From the IMG/VR virus record IMGVR_UViG_3300006927_000008, positions 1 through 55,764 of that record: DNA of 55,764 nt; one strand, written 5' to 3'. The stretch comes from a virus. The position numbers and the translations under genes were made by a program. Shown in pieces: positions 18,890-26,970 of the stretch; the stretch's first letter is position 1; each line of letters opens with the position of its first letter. The notes under the pieces are model-generated. The model saw only the letters and a program-made list of their open reading frames with translations. It was not told the origin of the DNA and made no database searches.

Positions 18890-19096
18890 TTAATAGTTCA
18901 CGTTTCCGATACCGGCCTGGCGGGCGGAATCGAGCTGCTTAATCAGCGAGGACTGCTTACGATTCGAGGAATCCAGCTGGCCCTTAAGAAATTCAACATA
19001 GCGAGCCAATTCCTTTTTCGTGTAGCCATCGAGTTCAACGACACCAGCTTTGCTCATGTCTCTGAACATTTCCTTGTCTTGCTCTACGAGGGTCAT
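18890..19096 (-). CDS. Coiled-coil hypothetical protein, 68 residues
   Basis: Begins MTLVEQDKEMFRDMSKAG; residues 25-60 (KKELARYVEFLKGQLDSSN..) have heptad-like leucines. First gene after the promoter at 19140-19169, with AGAGGAA before the ATG. Unknown function. Confidence 0.68.
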   Translation of the reverse strand: MTLVEQDKEMFRDMSKAGVVELDGYTKKELARYVEFLKGQLDSSNRKQSSLIKQLDSARQAGIGNVNY

Positions 19097-19139
19097 TTCC
19101 TCTATCCTCTGTCAGTGTCTACCAAAACCTTATACTATA

Positions 19140-19169
19140 AATATAGGCAATTTCTGGGATATCCTAAAC
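19140..19169 (-). promoter_or_regulatory. Phage promoter, 18-bp spacer class
   Basis: GTTTAG, 18 bp, TATATT, with the downstream TATAGTATAAGG shared with 6942-6971. Confidence 0.72.
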
Positions 19170-19306
19170 GCTTTTTCGAAACTAATTGAGGACCCTCTCT
19201 AAGTCCAATAAAAGCCCTCTAGAACCCTGCTTTTGAGCGCTCTAGAGCTGATTCTAGAGCTCCGAATCAGGCTCCCCGATGTTTCACCCATGGCTGACAT
19301 CAGGGC

Positions 19307-19341
19307 AATAAAAAAGGGGAGAAACCGTATGGTCTCTCCCC
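19307..19341 (-). terminator. Rho-independent terminator
   Basis: Minus strand: GGGGAGAGACC-ATAC-GGTTTCTCCCC (11-bp stem, 4-base loop) followed by TTTTTTATT. Ends the transcription unit of 19622-19366 ahead of the next promoter. A second weaker stem (CTCTAGA/TCTAGAG then GGGCTTTTATT) lies at about 19205-19250. Confidence 0.85.
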
Positions 19342-19365
19342 GCTTATCTGAAATTCAGAGTGGAG

Positions 19366-19491
19366 CTAAACCATAGTATTCTCGACGATGGCATTCTTAC
19401 TATCATGACATACATAGCCGAGGGCGGGCTGTAAGCGTTCGAGCCACAGTCCGGATTCTATCAGCGTTGATGTAAATTGAATAGTAAGCAT
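19366..19491 (-). CDS. 41-residue ORF before terminator
   Basis: Begins MLTIQFTSTLIESGLWLERL, then QPALGYVCHDSKNAIVENTMV. AAGGA lies eight bases before the ATG and the terminator follows 25 bases after the stop. Unknown function. Confidence 0.55.
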   Translation of the reverse strand: MLTIQFTSTLIESGLWLERLQPALGYVCHDSKNAIVENTMV

Positions 19492-19552
19492 TTCTGAATT
19501 CCTTATAATGGAGCCAGGCCATCCGCGTTAACGAACAACCCGGCATATGTTA

Positions 19553-19622
19553 TGGTGGCGAAGGCTGGTATCGCTCCAGCATCTTGTCCGAAAACCGTTC
19601 TATTATATTAAACTACCTCGCC
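19553..19622 (-). tRNA. Truncated tRNA-like gene (CGG)
   Basis: Acceptor GGCGAGG/CTTCGCC and T arm GCTGG-AGCGATA-CCAGC are sound, and CCA is encoded. Only 16 bases lie between D and T arms, with a weak arm around TTCGGAC and no variable loop. First RNA gene of the array, right behind a promoter. Confidence 0.45.
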
Positions 19623-19632
19623 ATACGAAGTA

Positions 19633-19662
19633 AATATAGGCCAAGAATGGCTATTTGTAAAC
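19633..19662 (-). promoter_or_regulatory. Phage promoter, 18-bp spacer class
   Basis: GTTTAC, 18 bp, TATATT, ten bases before the first tRNA-like gene. Probably the head promoter of the tRNA array. Confidence 0.75.
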
Positions 19663-19680
19663 CACTACGTGAAAAAAGTT

Positions 19681-20277
19681 CTAAATATCTTCCACCAAGG
19701 CTGACCACATGTCTGCAGTATGCAGAGCTCGTGAGAGCGGTGCTGACGCATACATCATATCTCTTGTGCGATTCTCTTCCTTGTATAGACCATCATGACC
19801 AAGAATTGCTAGATACTCATCGTCTGAAAGTTCGATGCCAAACTGGCCTAACAACCTTACACTACGCTGAGCATGAGTGAGGCCATCCTGCAACTTATCG
19901 TTGAAGGTATAAAGCATTCCCTTATTTCTATGCCAGTCAGAAGTCTGAGGTAGATACATAGCCTCTCCTTCTCTAGTTCCGATCTTGCCGATGTCGTGGA
20001 ATAGACCCACAAGGACGAAACTCTCTTCTGGGATATCGATCTCAAAGCATGCTCTCACCTTGAGGACATTCTTTGTTACCTGGAGTGTATGACCAACAAG
20101 GCCGCCGGGATAACATGAGTGATGATCTGTCCTCGAAGCAGCCGGAGCGGTGAAGTATCTATCACCAATCTCTTCTAACATAGCCTTAATCTTCTCTTTG
20201 CGATCACCTTCGAAATGCTTTTCGATCAATCCTTCAACAAACTCTATATACTTCTTAATACGTTCTTCGTCTGTCAT
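19681..20277 (-). CDS. HD-domain hydrolase, YhaM-like
   Basis: 198 residues. The HD signature is SCYPGGLVGHTLQVT (H), GLFHDIGKIG (HD), then further His and Asp residues in THAQRSVRL, LGHDGL and ALHTADMWSAL. The order resembles the HD domain of the 3'-5' exoribonuclease YhaM (PGGLxxHT, HDxGK). Activity could be a nuclease or a nucleotide phosphohydrolase. It shares a TAATG overlap with the upstream gene. Confidence 0.82.
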   Translation of the reverse strand: MTDEERIKKYIEFVEGLIEKHFEGDRKEKIKAMLEEIGDRYFTAPAASRTDHHSCYPGGLVGHTLQVTKNVLKVRACFEIDIPEESFVLVGLFHDIGKIGTREGEAMYLPQTSDWHRNKGMLYTFNDKLQDGLTHAQRSVRLLGQFGIELSDDEYLAILGHDGLYKEENRTRDMMYASAPLSRALHTADMWSALVEDI

Positions 20278-20975
20278 TACTTAGCCTTTGCTTTTTTCTT
20301 CTTACCGTTATCGAACTGCTTACATGATACCAATAGCGAAATGGCTGTTGGCTGCTTGCATCCGAGAACACAACGTTTACATTTATTATCCACCTTACCT
20401 TTGGATTGCCAAAGGAGTAGATCATCTGATACTCTATCCTGTACTGTGAGGATATCCTTATGGTTCAATTCAGGCTTGAATTTCACCCTTTGCTTTGAGC
20501 CAAGGCGAGTCCATATGCCATCCTTGAATTGTGCCACGAATCCACGTGAAATCTTTGAGAGCCCCAAGCTCTTATATAGTGCCAGTGGGATCAAGTAGAA
20601 TCTGTCGTTAAGAGGATCGTACACATATCTCTGCTTAGCATCTCTCGGCTTCCTATGGAAGAAATACCGATGAGGCTTTGCCATGACGAGGATAGTTCCT
20701 TCAGGGAATTGCTCCTCAACAGCCAAAGGAGCCAGCTGCTTCATGGAGTTGACATTCCGTCCATTAGCAACTGCCTCTTGCTTGTATTCGTTCCTGCGTC
20801 TTACGATCTTGAATTTGCCATCAGCCGATACTTCAAAGAATTTCTTATCAGGGATCTTTCCTAAAGCGGCTTTCGGTAGGATTGTAAACCTATCCCATAG
20901 GACGTTAAACGCCATATCTTTCATTGGCTTCTTGCTGTTGTCTACAGGATGAATATTATAGAATGTGTTCAACAA
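20277..20975 (-). CDS. Hypothetical basic protein with Cys cluster
   Basis: About 232 residues starting at one of two TTG codons after AGGAGG. Contains RRRNEYKQEAVANGR in the middle, a Cys motif CKRCVLGCKQP near the C-terminus, and a poly-Lys tail (GKKKKAKAK). The Cys pattern CxxC..C..C suggests zinc or an Fe-S centre. Nucleic-acid binding is plausible; no family recognised. Confidence 0.72.
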   Translation of the reverse strand: MLNTFYNIHPVDNSKKPMKDMAFNVLWDRFTILPKAALGKIPDKKFFEVSADGKFKIVRRRNEYKQEAVANGRNVNSMKQLAPLAVEEQFPEGTILVMAKPHRYFFHRKPRDAKQRYVYDPLNDRFYLIPLALYKSLGLSKISRGFVAQFKDGIWTRLGSKQRVKFKPELNHKDILTVQDRVSDDLLLWQSKGKVDNKCKRCVLGCKQPTAISLLVSCKQFDNGKKKKAKAK

Positions 20976-20996
20976 AACCTCCTCTGTTAGTAGAGG

Positions 20997-21026
20997 TATA
21001 TAAGCAATACTGATACAGCTTTATAC
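20997..21026 (-). promoter_or_regulatory. Phage promoter, 18-bp spacer class
   Basis: GTATAA, 18 bp, TATATA, directly before the 20277-20975 gene. Confidence 0.68.
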
Positions 21027-21484
21027 TACGCCTTGATGTCTAGTAGATCTCCGTATTTCGTGAAAGCTGGAATCTTAGCAAGCTTTGGTGCCAATTGTTC
21101 GACAGCTTTCTTCAAGCCTTTCCAATCATTGGCTTCCTCATACTGATTGCTAGCGATCACCCATACGTCAACCTGCATAGCTGACTGCTTCGTGAAATTG
21201 ATCTGCGTAGGATGGTGGTCATATGCATAGACGACCATATGTAATCTCCAACCTTGAGGGACCAGAGGCTCTACTTGTTTGGCCAGAGACTTGGTGCCAA
21301 AGATCGCGGTCAGCTGTTGATGAAATTCACTTAGGTCACCGTTGAAACTGTCCACGGCTTTAGGAGTTGGCTTCACCTTGAACTTCAACGAAATCATGGG
21401 GGACCATGGCTTCATATCTACATCCCAAGTAGCGCCTATCTTTACGTTACCATACTTCTTATCAGTTGTATTCTTGTAGCCCAT
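21026..21484 (-). CDS. Hypothetical protein, 152 residues
   Basis: Begins MGYKNTTDKKYGNVKIGATW; alternating beta strands (MISLKFKVKPTP, LHMVVYAYDHHP, MQVDVWVIASNQ) and a C-terminal helix pair. ATGGAGGACAACA precedes the start. No motif recognised. Confidence 0.75.
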   Translation of the reverse strand: MGYKNTTDKKYGNVKIGATWDVDMKPWSPMISLKFKVKPTPKAVDSFNGDLSEFHQQLTAIFGTKSLAKQVEPLVPQGWRLHMVVYAYDHHPTQINFTKQSAMQVDVWVIASNQYEEANDWKGLKKAVEQLAPKLAKIPAFTKYGDLLDIKA

Positions 21485-21530
21485 TGTTGTCCTCCATATT
21501 AATGTCGATGTCGTTCCTACTAAATATCAA

Positions 21531-22505
21531 CTAGGAGGTCGATGTGCTAGGTAATTGTTTTGCAAACTCAGACATCCAGGGTTTTATAATACCAGTAGCT
21601 GCACCGGGTACTTGCTTTGCAGTGATGAAATAAAGCGCTATAAGTACATTCATCTGTTTTGGTGTAATGTATTTATTCTTTTCTATGAACGTCCCAATCG
21701 ATCTAATCATTTCGTAGTTACTTTGCTTACCAGTATACCCTGTCATCAAAAAATGAACCATAGCGACAGTCTCTTGAACCTGAGGTGGTGTAAACGATGG
21801 GCGAGGTATTTTGTTTTTGACCTGCCAATCCTGAACACCATTTACGCCAAACTTCATAATATGATCTTTTTGCTTGTCCGACATATGTCTGCCTTGAACA
21901 AAGGCTTGACTATATAGAGACATAACAAAATTGTTATCAAGATCCCATTTCCCATCAGTACAAAGTCTTTTTGCGATCTGTGATTTGTCACCAATCATTT
22001 CACCAAGCTTCTGATATGGAACACCTAAAGTTTTTTCACAGATCTTCGCTGTAACTACTTCCCAGAACTTTGTATAGGCCTTAAGATTCGTATCGACTTT
22101 AACATTCTCAATTATTTGTTTATTGTCTGTTGCTGTCATGGCCAATTCTTGAGCCTTTTTCTTGGCAGCCTCAGCCATTGGACTTAACTTCTTCTTCTTG
22201 TACGTGGTCCTTGACTTGAATACAGATTTTGCAATAGGTTTGCCATATTTGAATTCATGCGAATATGAAATAATGAAGAAAGCACATTCTTGACAAACTG
22301 ATAACTCTGCATCTTCTTCAGACTCGCCAACCGGTACCAAAGTATATTGATCATATACCGGAACATCACCCATGGCCGCAAGACCTTGGCGAGTCTGAAC
22401 AACTTCACAATATTCACACGAAAAAGACACATCATTGATACGAAGTGTCTTCCATACAAATTGCTCAATGTATGAATCTAAAGCTTTCCTGAGTTGCGTA
22501 TCCAT
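21531..22505 (-). CDS. Hypothetical protein with N-terminal zinc site
   Basis: 324 residues. Two Cys pairs, CEYC near 30 and CQEC near 73, make a probable zinc-binding domain. A Lys-rich linker (TTYKKKKLSPM) follows, and then a long helical region with repeated KxxxW/F patterns. AAAGGGAAGAC precedes the ATG and a promoter lies upstream. Unknown function. Confidence 0.75.
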   Translation of the reverse strand: MDTQLRKALDSYIEQFVWKTLRINDVSFSCEYCEVVQTRQGLAAMGDVPVYDQYTLVPVGESEEDAELSVCQECAFFIISYSHEFKYGKPIAKSVFKSRTTYKKKKLSPMAEAAKKKAQELAMTATDNKQIIENVKVDTNLKAYTKFWEVVTAKICEKTLGVPYQKLGEMIGDKSQIAKRLCTDGKWDLDNNFVMSLYSQAFVQGRHMSDKQKDHIMKFGVNGVQDWQVKNKIPRPSFTPPQVQETVAMVHFLMTGYTGKQSNYEMIRSIGTFIEKNKYITPKQMNVLIALYFITAKQVPGAATGIIKPWMSEFAKQLPSTSTS

Positions 22506-22533
22506 GTCTTCCCTTTACTAGAAGTTTACATGC

Positions 22534-22563
22534 TTTATAATAACTTGCCCACATAAAGTAAAT
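22534..22563 (-). promoter_or_regulatory. Phage promoter, 18-bp spacer class
   Basis: ATTTAC, 18 bp, TATAAA, upstream of the 324-residue gene and abutting the hairpin at 22563-22593. Confidence 0.6.
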
Positions 22564-22593
22564 GCCCCTGGACGCATTAGCAATCCAGGGGCA
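22563..22593 (-). terminator. Probable terminator hairpin
   Basis: TGCCCCTGGA / TCCAGGGGCA, a perfect 10-bp stem with an 11-base loop, followed by ATTTACTTTAT. The U run is poor and the -35 of the next promoter begins in it. Ends the 24683-22666 unit. Confidence 0.6.
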
Positions 22594-22665
22594 AATCAAC
22601 GTTTAGAGGTTCAAGCCCTCCATACGTCTAAAGCGAATAACCACGTCAGACCACCTCCTCTCTAT

Positions 22666-23124
22666 TCACGCTGTACTACTTTTGTGCACAGCGGCTAAGA
22701 TCTCATCTTTAACAAGATCGGGTTTTTCGAAAACTTCCTTCTCCCAAAAGCGAAGAAGGACCAAACCATTTCTTCGGGCTATCCAGTTTTTCATCATATC
22801 ATTCTTCTTAGCCTTCAGAATATGATAGCGCTTCTTTGTTGTATCAGCGTCTGGATTGCCATGCCAGAAGTCCCCATCGGTTTCTATAAGGATGGGATAA
22901 TCCTCTAGCTTAAAATCAAATACCTTCCAACCGTCGATAAAGAAAATAGGATGTTCTGATTCAAATTCAATGAACATACCTTTGAGCATCTTCATCATTT
23001 CCAATTCAAGACCAGTACGTTTTCTACCCTTCCTGTTTGGCTTGTTCCTCCAAGCCGATAGGCCCTGTTTCTTCTCCGTTATCCTCTTCTTCTTTTTCGC
23101 ATATAACTTTTCTTTCGAGTCCAT
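22666..23124 (-). CDS. Vsr/DUF559-type endonuclease
   Basis: 152 residues. After a basic N-terminus, FDFKLEDYPILIETDGDFWH followed by GNP carries the Asp and the DFWHGN signature of Vsr-like and DUF559 PD-(D/E)XK nucleases. LLRFWEKEVFEKP near the end matches the conserved RxWExE end of that fold. Such enzymes act as repair or homing endonucleases. The first 34 codons overlap the upstream gene in another frame; the family domain begins near RTGLELEMMKML. A 13-codon ORF after AGGAGG lies just downstream. Confidence 0.82.
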   Translation of the reverse strand: MDSKEKLYAKKKKRITEKKQGLSAWRNKPNRKGRKRTGLELEMMKMLKGMFIEFESEHPIFFIDGWKVFDFKLEDYPILIETDGDFWHGNPDADTTKKRYHILKAKKNDMMKNWIARRNGLVLLRFWEKEVFEKPDLVKDEILAAVHKSSTA

Positions 23125-23311
23125 CTACTTTCTCTTTTAGGAATACGATCTCCTGTTCAAAGTTCGATAGGTGATCTGTAAGTTTTCCGACCCGAGATTC
23201 CAAAAGAACACAACGACGATGAACAGCGACCATGATAGCTATAGGATCAACATCCAGATCCTCCGTACCGAGATTGTATTTATTATCTCCCGCTCCGACC
23301 AAATTTGTCAT
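23024..23311 (-). CDS. Coiled-coil acidic protein, 95 residues
   Basis: Begins MTNLVGAGDNKYNLGTEDL; a leucine-heptad helix (LTDHLSNFEQEIVFLKEKVD) near 45-65 is followed by an acidic tail EKEEEDNGEETG. It overlaps the 5' end of the nuclease gene by 101 bases and the stop of the upstream gene by four. Looks like a structural or adaptor protein; unknown. Confidence 0.65.
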   Translation of the reverse strand: MTNLVGAGDNKYNLGTEDLDVDPIAIMVAVHRRCVLLESRVGKLTDHLSNFEQEIVFLKEKVDGLERKVICEKEEEDNGEETGPIGLEEQAKQEG

Positions 23312-23766
23312 TTCTTAACCTTTTTTCTTTTCTTGAATAGGAATGATAAGTCGAATTCTGAATCCCTTATATTTTCATTCCTATGGAGCATGACAGCCTC
23401 TAATTTGAAGGCTCGTGATTGACCACCAAGATTCTTTGTAGTAGCAAAGCCAAATTCACGATTGATCTCTACTAACCTGAACCATTCTTTCTGGTATGGA
23501 TAATCTGCCACCTCAACCATTCTACCAAGATCGTCTTCAGTGGGTACCAATTCCTCTGGAGGGTCTACATACTTCAAATACTCGATACCATAGAAATTAT
23601 CCAGAGGCGCTGTCTTTACCCGAATCCTTTTTTGCTTCTTCTTCGTGAGGATGTTCTCCACCTTCTTTTTTCTTGATTTTCTTTTTACCTTTGGCTTCTT
23701 TTCCTTTACCATCAGTTTCATCTCTTTCTGCATTGGTGAATTCGTCGGAACAATATTCGATGGCAT
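23308..23766 (-). CDS. Basic hypothetical protein
   Basis: Up to 152 residues. The first 55 are extremely Lys-rich (VKEKKPKVKRKSRKKKVEN) and the remainder is a small globular domain (YGIEYLKYVDPPEELVP, then EVADYPYQKEWFRLVEI). The first 53 codons overlap the upstream gene in another frame. A later start such as the ATG of MVKEKK or a GTG near 23650 is possible. Unknown function. Confidence 0.6.
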   Translation of the reverse strand: MPSNIVPTNSPMQKEMKLMVKEKKPKVKRKSRKKKVENILTKKKQKRIRVKTAPLDNFYGIEYLKYVDPPEELVPTEDDLGRMVEVADYPYQKEWFRLVEINREFGFATTKNLGGQSRAFKLEAVMLHRNENIRDSEFDLSFLFKKRKKVKK

Positions 23767-24325
23767 TTCTTAATTGTGCATTTTCATTCTCACCATCTTC
23801 AGCAGGTGGTACATTGATATGATGCGTGGCATGAAAACTACCATCAGCTTGCTTACCAATCTTGTAATTCTCGGGCATGAGCTCTGTTCCTGTACCTTCT
23901 TCTATTTCATGTCTACCACCCAAAACATTATCAAGGCTTTCCATGATAGCTGACAATGCATCATCTTCACTCATATGCTTACTTCCTATAGGAGTAGAAA
24001 TATGGTCAACAGAATCATCTGCTATATCTGTAATCGTTAGCTGTTCACCTGTTAGCTCTTTATACTGCTCGAGCAAATCCTGGACAATAGCCAAGATTCC
24101 CGCACCGAATGAGGACATATCAGCCACTGAAAGATTGAGATTCTTATCACAACTGAGCACGCGCTCAACATCTACCAGGCCAGAAACCTCTGACACTGTT
24201 GAGAAGCCATTCAGTTCATCATGTAGTCTGATTGTCTGATGCTTGATTGTATTGCAGAAGTTGTAGAACCTTACATAGGTTCTGGCAACTTTTTTTAGAT
24301 TTTCAGGTGTTGTCGTCATCATCAT
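23597..24325 (-). CDS. Hypothetical protein with charged C-terminal tail
   Basis: 242 residues from the triple-ATG start MMMTTTPENLKKVARTYV. A helical N-terminal domain includes a Cys pair (YNFCNTIKH, SCDKNLNL). The C-terminal 45 residues are low-complexity Lys/Glu (GKKKIKKKEGGEHPHEEE). GAAGAG precedes the start, which overlaps the upstream stop region. No family recognised. Confidence 0.68.
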   Translation of the reverse strand: MMMTTTPENLKKVARTYVRFYNFCNTIKHQTIRLHDELNGFSTVSEVSGLVDVERVLSCDKNLNLSVADMSSFGAGILAIVQDLLEQYKELTGEQLTITDIADDSVDHISTPIGSKHMSEDDALSAIMESLDNVLGGRHEIEEGTGTELMPENYKIGKQADGSFHATHHINVPPAEDGENENAQLRNAIEYCSDEFTNAERDETDGKGKEAKGKKKIKKKEGGEHPHEEEAKKDSGKDSASG

Positions 24326-24683
24326 TCTCTTCACCATATTCTACAACTACAAGGTTGAATTTAGGAACAGAGTTTGATAGATCTGATTCTATGTCATATT
24401 GATCTAGTAGTTTTGCCATGTTGCCTTCACACTCTTCATACATATAATACATCATCCTACCAAGTGTGCTTGTTAGGCCTTGTTCTTCTAGATGTTGGAT
24501 AACCAGGTTGGCTACCATCCATCTCCTGAAAGCTTTATTTTGTACCAAGTCCTCATTGGCGAGTAGTGTTGGTACTTCTTTCCGGAGTGCTGCTATTTCG
24601 CTTGTAATTTGTGAAGCGATAGCAATGAGTCTATTTTTGAGTACATCCTCATCAACTTCGAGGAGTGCTGGCACGTCGTCCAT
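24303..24683 (-). CDS. Acidic helical protein, 126 residues
   Basis: Begins MDDVPALLEVDEDVLKNRL; long amphipathic helices, an aromatic/methionine patch (LGRMMYYMYEECEG) and an acidic end (EENDDDDNT). AAGG precedes the ATG. The leader upstream contains a 15-bp hairpin. Unknown function. Confidence 0.7.
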   Translation of the reverse strand: MDDVPALLEVDEDVLKNRLIAIASQITSEIAALRKEVPTLLANEDLVQNKAFRRWMVANLVIQHLEEQGLTSTLGRMMYYMYEECEGNMAKLLDQYDIESDLSNSVPKFNLVVVEYGEENDDDDNT

Positions 24684-24820
24684 TTAACACCTTCCCATTA
24701 ACCATTTCAGTAGTTGAGGCTAACTAATGACACGTTCAAATTCTGCTGGGTGAGCCGGGAGACTGTGACAGCATTGATGTATGCCACTAGTTAGCCTGTA
24801 GTATAAATATCTGATACGTC
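24684..24820 (-). other. 137-base leader with long hairpin
   Basis: Minus strand GGCTAACTAGTGGCA pairs with TGTCATTAGTTAGCC (15 pairs, two G-U) around a 48-base loop that contains a further TGCTG/CAGCA stem. GATATTTATACT just upstream may serve as a -10. It is a candidate regulatory leader of the 24683-22666 unit. Confidence 0.45.
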
Positions 24821-25351
24821 CTAATCTAATACTTCATCTTCATCAACCACGACATATGACTTCGTGTCTGTATTCCATTCGACAGGTGTGAGTTCGTAGT
24901 TATCATGCTCTATTGGATTATAGTCAACGAGCTTCTTGTCTATCATCTCACCTACGTATGAGAGTGGAATTGGTATATAGAAATCGGCGGTATTGGGATT
25001 GAAAATCATGTTACCCATAAAGGCCTTATTCGTAGCATTCATCTGATCATATAAAAACATCAATGTAGTTTCCATCAAGGCAAACTTTTTACCAAAATTC
25101 TTATAGATCACCCTGGATGAGAGCTTCCTATTTGAATAGCCAAGAGCCAAAGCCTTGCTCGTAAAGGCTACAGTAGCGAGTGATTCCTCACTGATGTTGA
25201 CATGGAAGAATACCCCATTCCTAACATTGACGATGACCCATACTTTGTAGTCATTATCAATGATCGAGTTCATAACGATCTGGGCACTAAGTTGGCCCGG
25301 AGTCTTTAAGATCTCTGCTCTATCCTTAGGTGTTTTATTTGACTGTAGCAA
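24821..25351 (-). CDS. Hypothetical protein, 176 residues
   Basis: The TTG at 25351 follows GGAGCAGAAA and is preferred to a longer start inside the neighbour. Contains VWVIVNVRNGVFFHVNISE and KFALMETTLMFLYDQMN; acidic end VVVDEDEVLD. Reads like a phage structural-assembly or replication accessory factor, but no family is recognised. Confidence 0.7.
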   Translation of the reverse strand: MLQSNKTPKDRAEILKTPGQLSAQIVMNSIIDNDYKVWVIVNVRNGVFFHVNISEESLATVAFTSKALALGYSNRKLSSRVIYKNFGKKFALMETTLMFLYDQMNATNKAFMGNMIFNPNTADFYIPIPLSYVGEMIDKKLVDYNPIEHDNYELTPVEWNTDTKSYVVVDEDEVLD

Positions 25352-26024
25352 TTTCTGCTCCGCTACGAGGAATAACAATACCAGTCTGCTCCTCGATCAT
25401 CTCTGGATTGGAGCATGACTCGTTGAATGTTGCGAACTCTGTTCCTGATTCCCATCTACCACACGAGGCAAACAGACAGCCAAACATGTTCGATAGATAG
25501 TCAGCCGAAGAGTAATCGCACTTCTTAATCCTATCACATCCAGGCAATAGACCTTCAGCCTTTTCAAAGCCCATCTTAATTAACTTATCTCTAAGCAACC
25601 AGTGTAAGCCAACGATGAACTCTTCTTCACAGAACTTTAACCTTCTACTCATCTGACCAAAGAGTGATCCCCATGTCTGCTCCACCTCATACGAACAACT
25701 ACGTGACATGAGATTATATGAGTCCTTGTAATGAGCAAGAGAACGTAGGTTCTCTAGATCACGAAGGTTATCAAACACCTTGGTTCTGAACGCAGGGTCG
25801 GCTTCAACCATATCATACACATGAGTGTATAGAACATAGTCACCAAAGTCAGCAACCTTATAATCAGTGAACTTTACTCCAACCCTAGCTCTTGAATGCT
25901 GATCGAATTGGCAGATGGGTGTGTTGAAGACACGATACCTAACCATGTCTTCATCGCAGTTACCCATTAGAACCTCAAGTTCTTCAACACCTTTTCTGAG
26001 CTGCACTGTTCCTTCAACTATCAT
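25335..26024 (-). CDS. Hypothetical protein, 229 residues
   Basis: Cys-rich toward the C-terminus (LLPGCDRIKKCDY, MFGCLFASCGRW), with an internal HxxxR-type core (FDQHSRARVGVKF). It is coupled to thyX by ATGA overlap, with GGAGG before the start. The position suggests nucleotide metabolism and some texture recalls the ThyX fold, but I see no RHRxxS motif. Function not assigned. Confidence 0.68.
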   Translation of the reverse strand: MIVEGTVQLRKGVEELEVLMGNCDEDMVRYRVFNTPICQFDQHSRARVGVKFTDYKVADFGDYVLYTHVYDMVEADPAFRTKVFDNLRDLENLRSLAHYKDSYNLMSRSCSYEVEQTWGSLFGQMSRRLKFCEEEFIVGLHWLLRDKLIKMGFEKAEGLLPGCDRIKKCDYSSADYLSNMFGCLFASCGRWESGTEFATFNESCSNPEMIEEQTGIVIPRSGAEIATVK

Positions 26025-26818
26025 ATGGCCTCCATGAGTTCTTTATCGCTAATATATAATTCGTTGACTCCCCATTCTGCGACAGCCCGCTTTACAATTT
26101 CAGGGTTCGACCAAAAAATCTTACCAGCGTAATAACCGATCAATGGGAACTTACGCTCGATGGCATCCACAATTTTCGTATACAAGAGTCTCATATACTC
26201 ACCTTCTATATCATCGGCAAACTTCATAGCTGAGATCGAAAGGAGGTTCTGCCCGAAGTGATAAGAGTGCTGATAACACTGTGGTAGGAACGCTCTAGCT
26301 GACTGCCACGAGCCAGATCCTTTCTCCAATACGTCTCCGTATAGATCCTTGAGGCCTTCGAGTGCAGTGATATCATGAGGCATCTGATCCGTAGGAAATA
26401 TGTAATCACAATCTATCTTGTTGTTGTCTCTACATCCAATAGACATGAAAGATGTGAACGGAGTATGGGTGTGCCTATCAAAAAGCCATCGCGGCACTCC
26501 TCGTACGCGGAAGACAAATTGTACCATCTCTCGTGCCTGTGGTAGTGTATTGTCGGTGAGAACAGCTTTGATAACTTCAAGCTTACCCTCGAGAGGAGTT
26601 CTACTCCATTTTTCTTCATAGTCGTTATCTCCCCACGTTGCCGTGGAAGTGACGAACATTGTCTTATATGGATTTGCCGAATAGTCCTCTAGCGTAACTT
26701 CAATGTTCTCTGGAGTGAGTGGCAAATACTCCGTGCGTCTTGCTGGTTGCTCCGATGGGAGTGTTCCCGATACAATGCGTATTGCTTCGATTCGTTCATA
26801 TGTCAACTTATCAGACAC
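26021..26818 (-). CDS. thyX: Flavin-dependent thymidylate synthase (ThyX-like)
   Basis: 265 residues. VFRVRGVPRWLFDRHTHTPF precedes the substrate/flavin motif, here RHTHTPFTSFMS, a variant of RHRxxSxNExS. ARAFLPQCYQHSYHFGQNLL matches the ARxxLPxxxYTxxxxxxN segment. ThyX makes dTMP from dUMP with FAD, NADPH and methylene-tetrahydrofolate. The variant motif is unusual, so a related activity (such as hydroxymethylation) is possible. GTG start with AAGGAGG seven bases upstream. Confidence 0.8.
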   Translation of the reverse strand: MSDKLTYERIEAIRIVSGTLPSEQPARRTEYLPLTPENIEVTLEDYSANPYKTMFVTSTATWGDNDYEEKWSRTPLEGKLEVIKAVLTDNTLPQAREMVQFVFRVRGVPRWLFDRHTHTPFTSFMSIGCRDNNKIDCDYIFPTDQMPHDITALEGLKDLYGDVLEKGSGSWQSARAFLPQCYQHSYHFGQNLLSISAMKFADDIEGEYMRLLYTKIVDAIERKFPLIGYYAGKIFWSNPEIVKRAVAEWGVNELYISDKELMEAI

Positions 26819-26969
26819 CTAAAACCTCCTTGCAATAGCGCTCGAATGTTTCTATCATTAATTCCCTTGTTTCATATGGACCATATCTATCACAGCCCGT
26901 TTCATCCCAAAAATACCACCCATCATCGTCTTTATCAAAATTCTGTTCGTCTGGATGTCTCTCTATCAT
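26811..26969 (-). CDS. Acidic 52-residue protein
   Basis: Begins MIERHPDEQNFDKDDDGWYF, continues WDETGCDRYGPYETRELM and ends YCKEVLGV. Such short D/W/Y proteins (DDDGWYFWDETG) are widespread phage ORFans that read like a small beta-hairpin domain. It lies between the polymerase stop (TGACATG) and thyX, whose GTG it overlaps. Confidence 0.68.
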   Translation of the reverse strand: MIERHPDEQNFDKDDDGWYFWDETGCDRYGPYETRELMIETFERYCKEVLGV

Positions 26970-26970
26970 G

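Noticed and set aside
22184-22468. A second-frame ORF of 94 residues
   Set aside because: It lies inside the 324-residue gene, has no binding site and a less natural composition.
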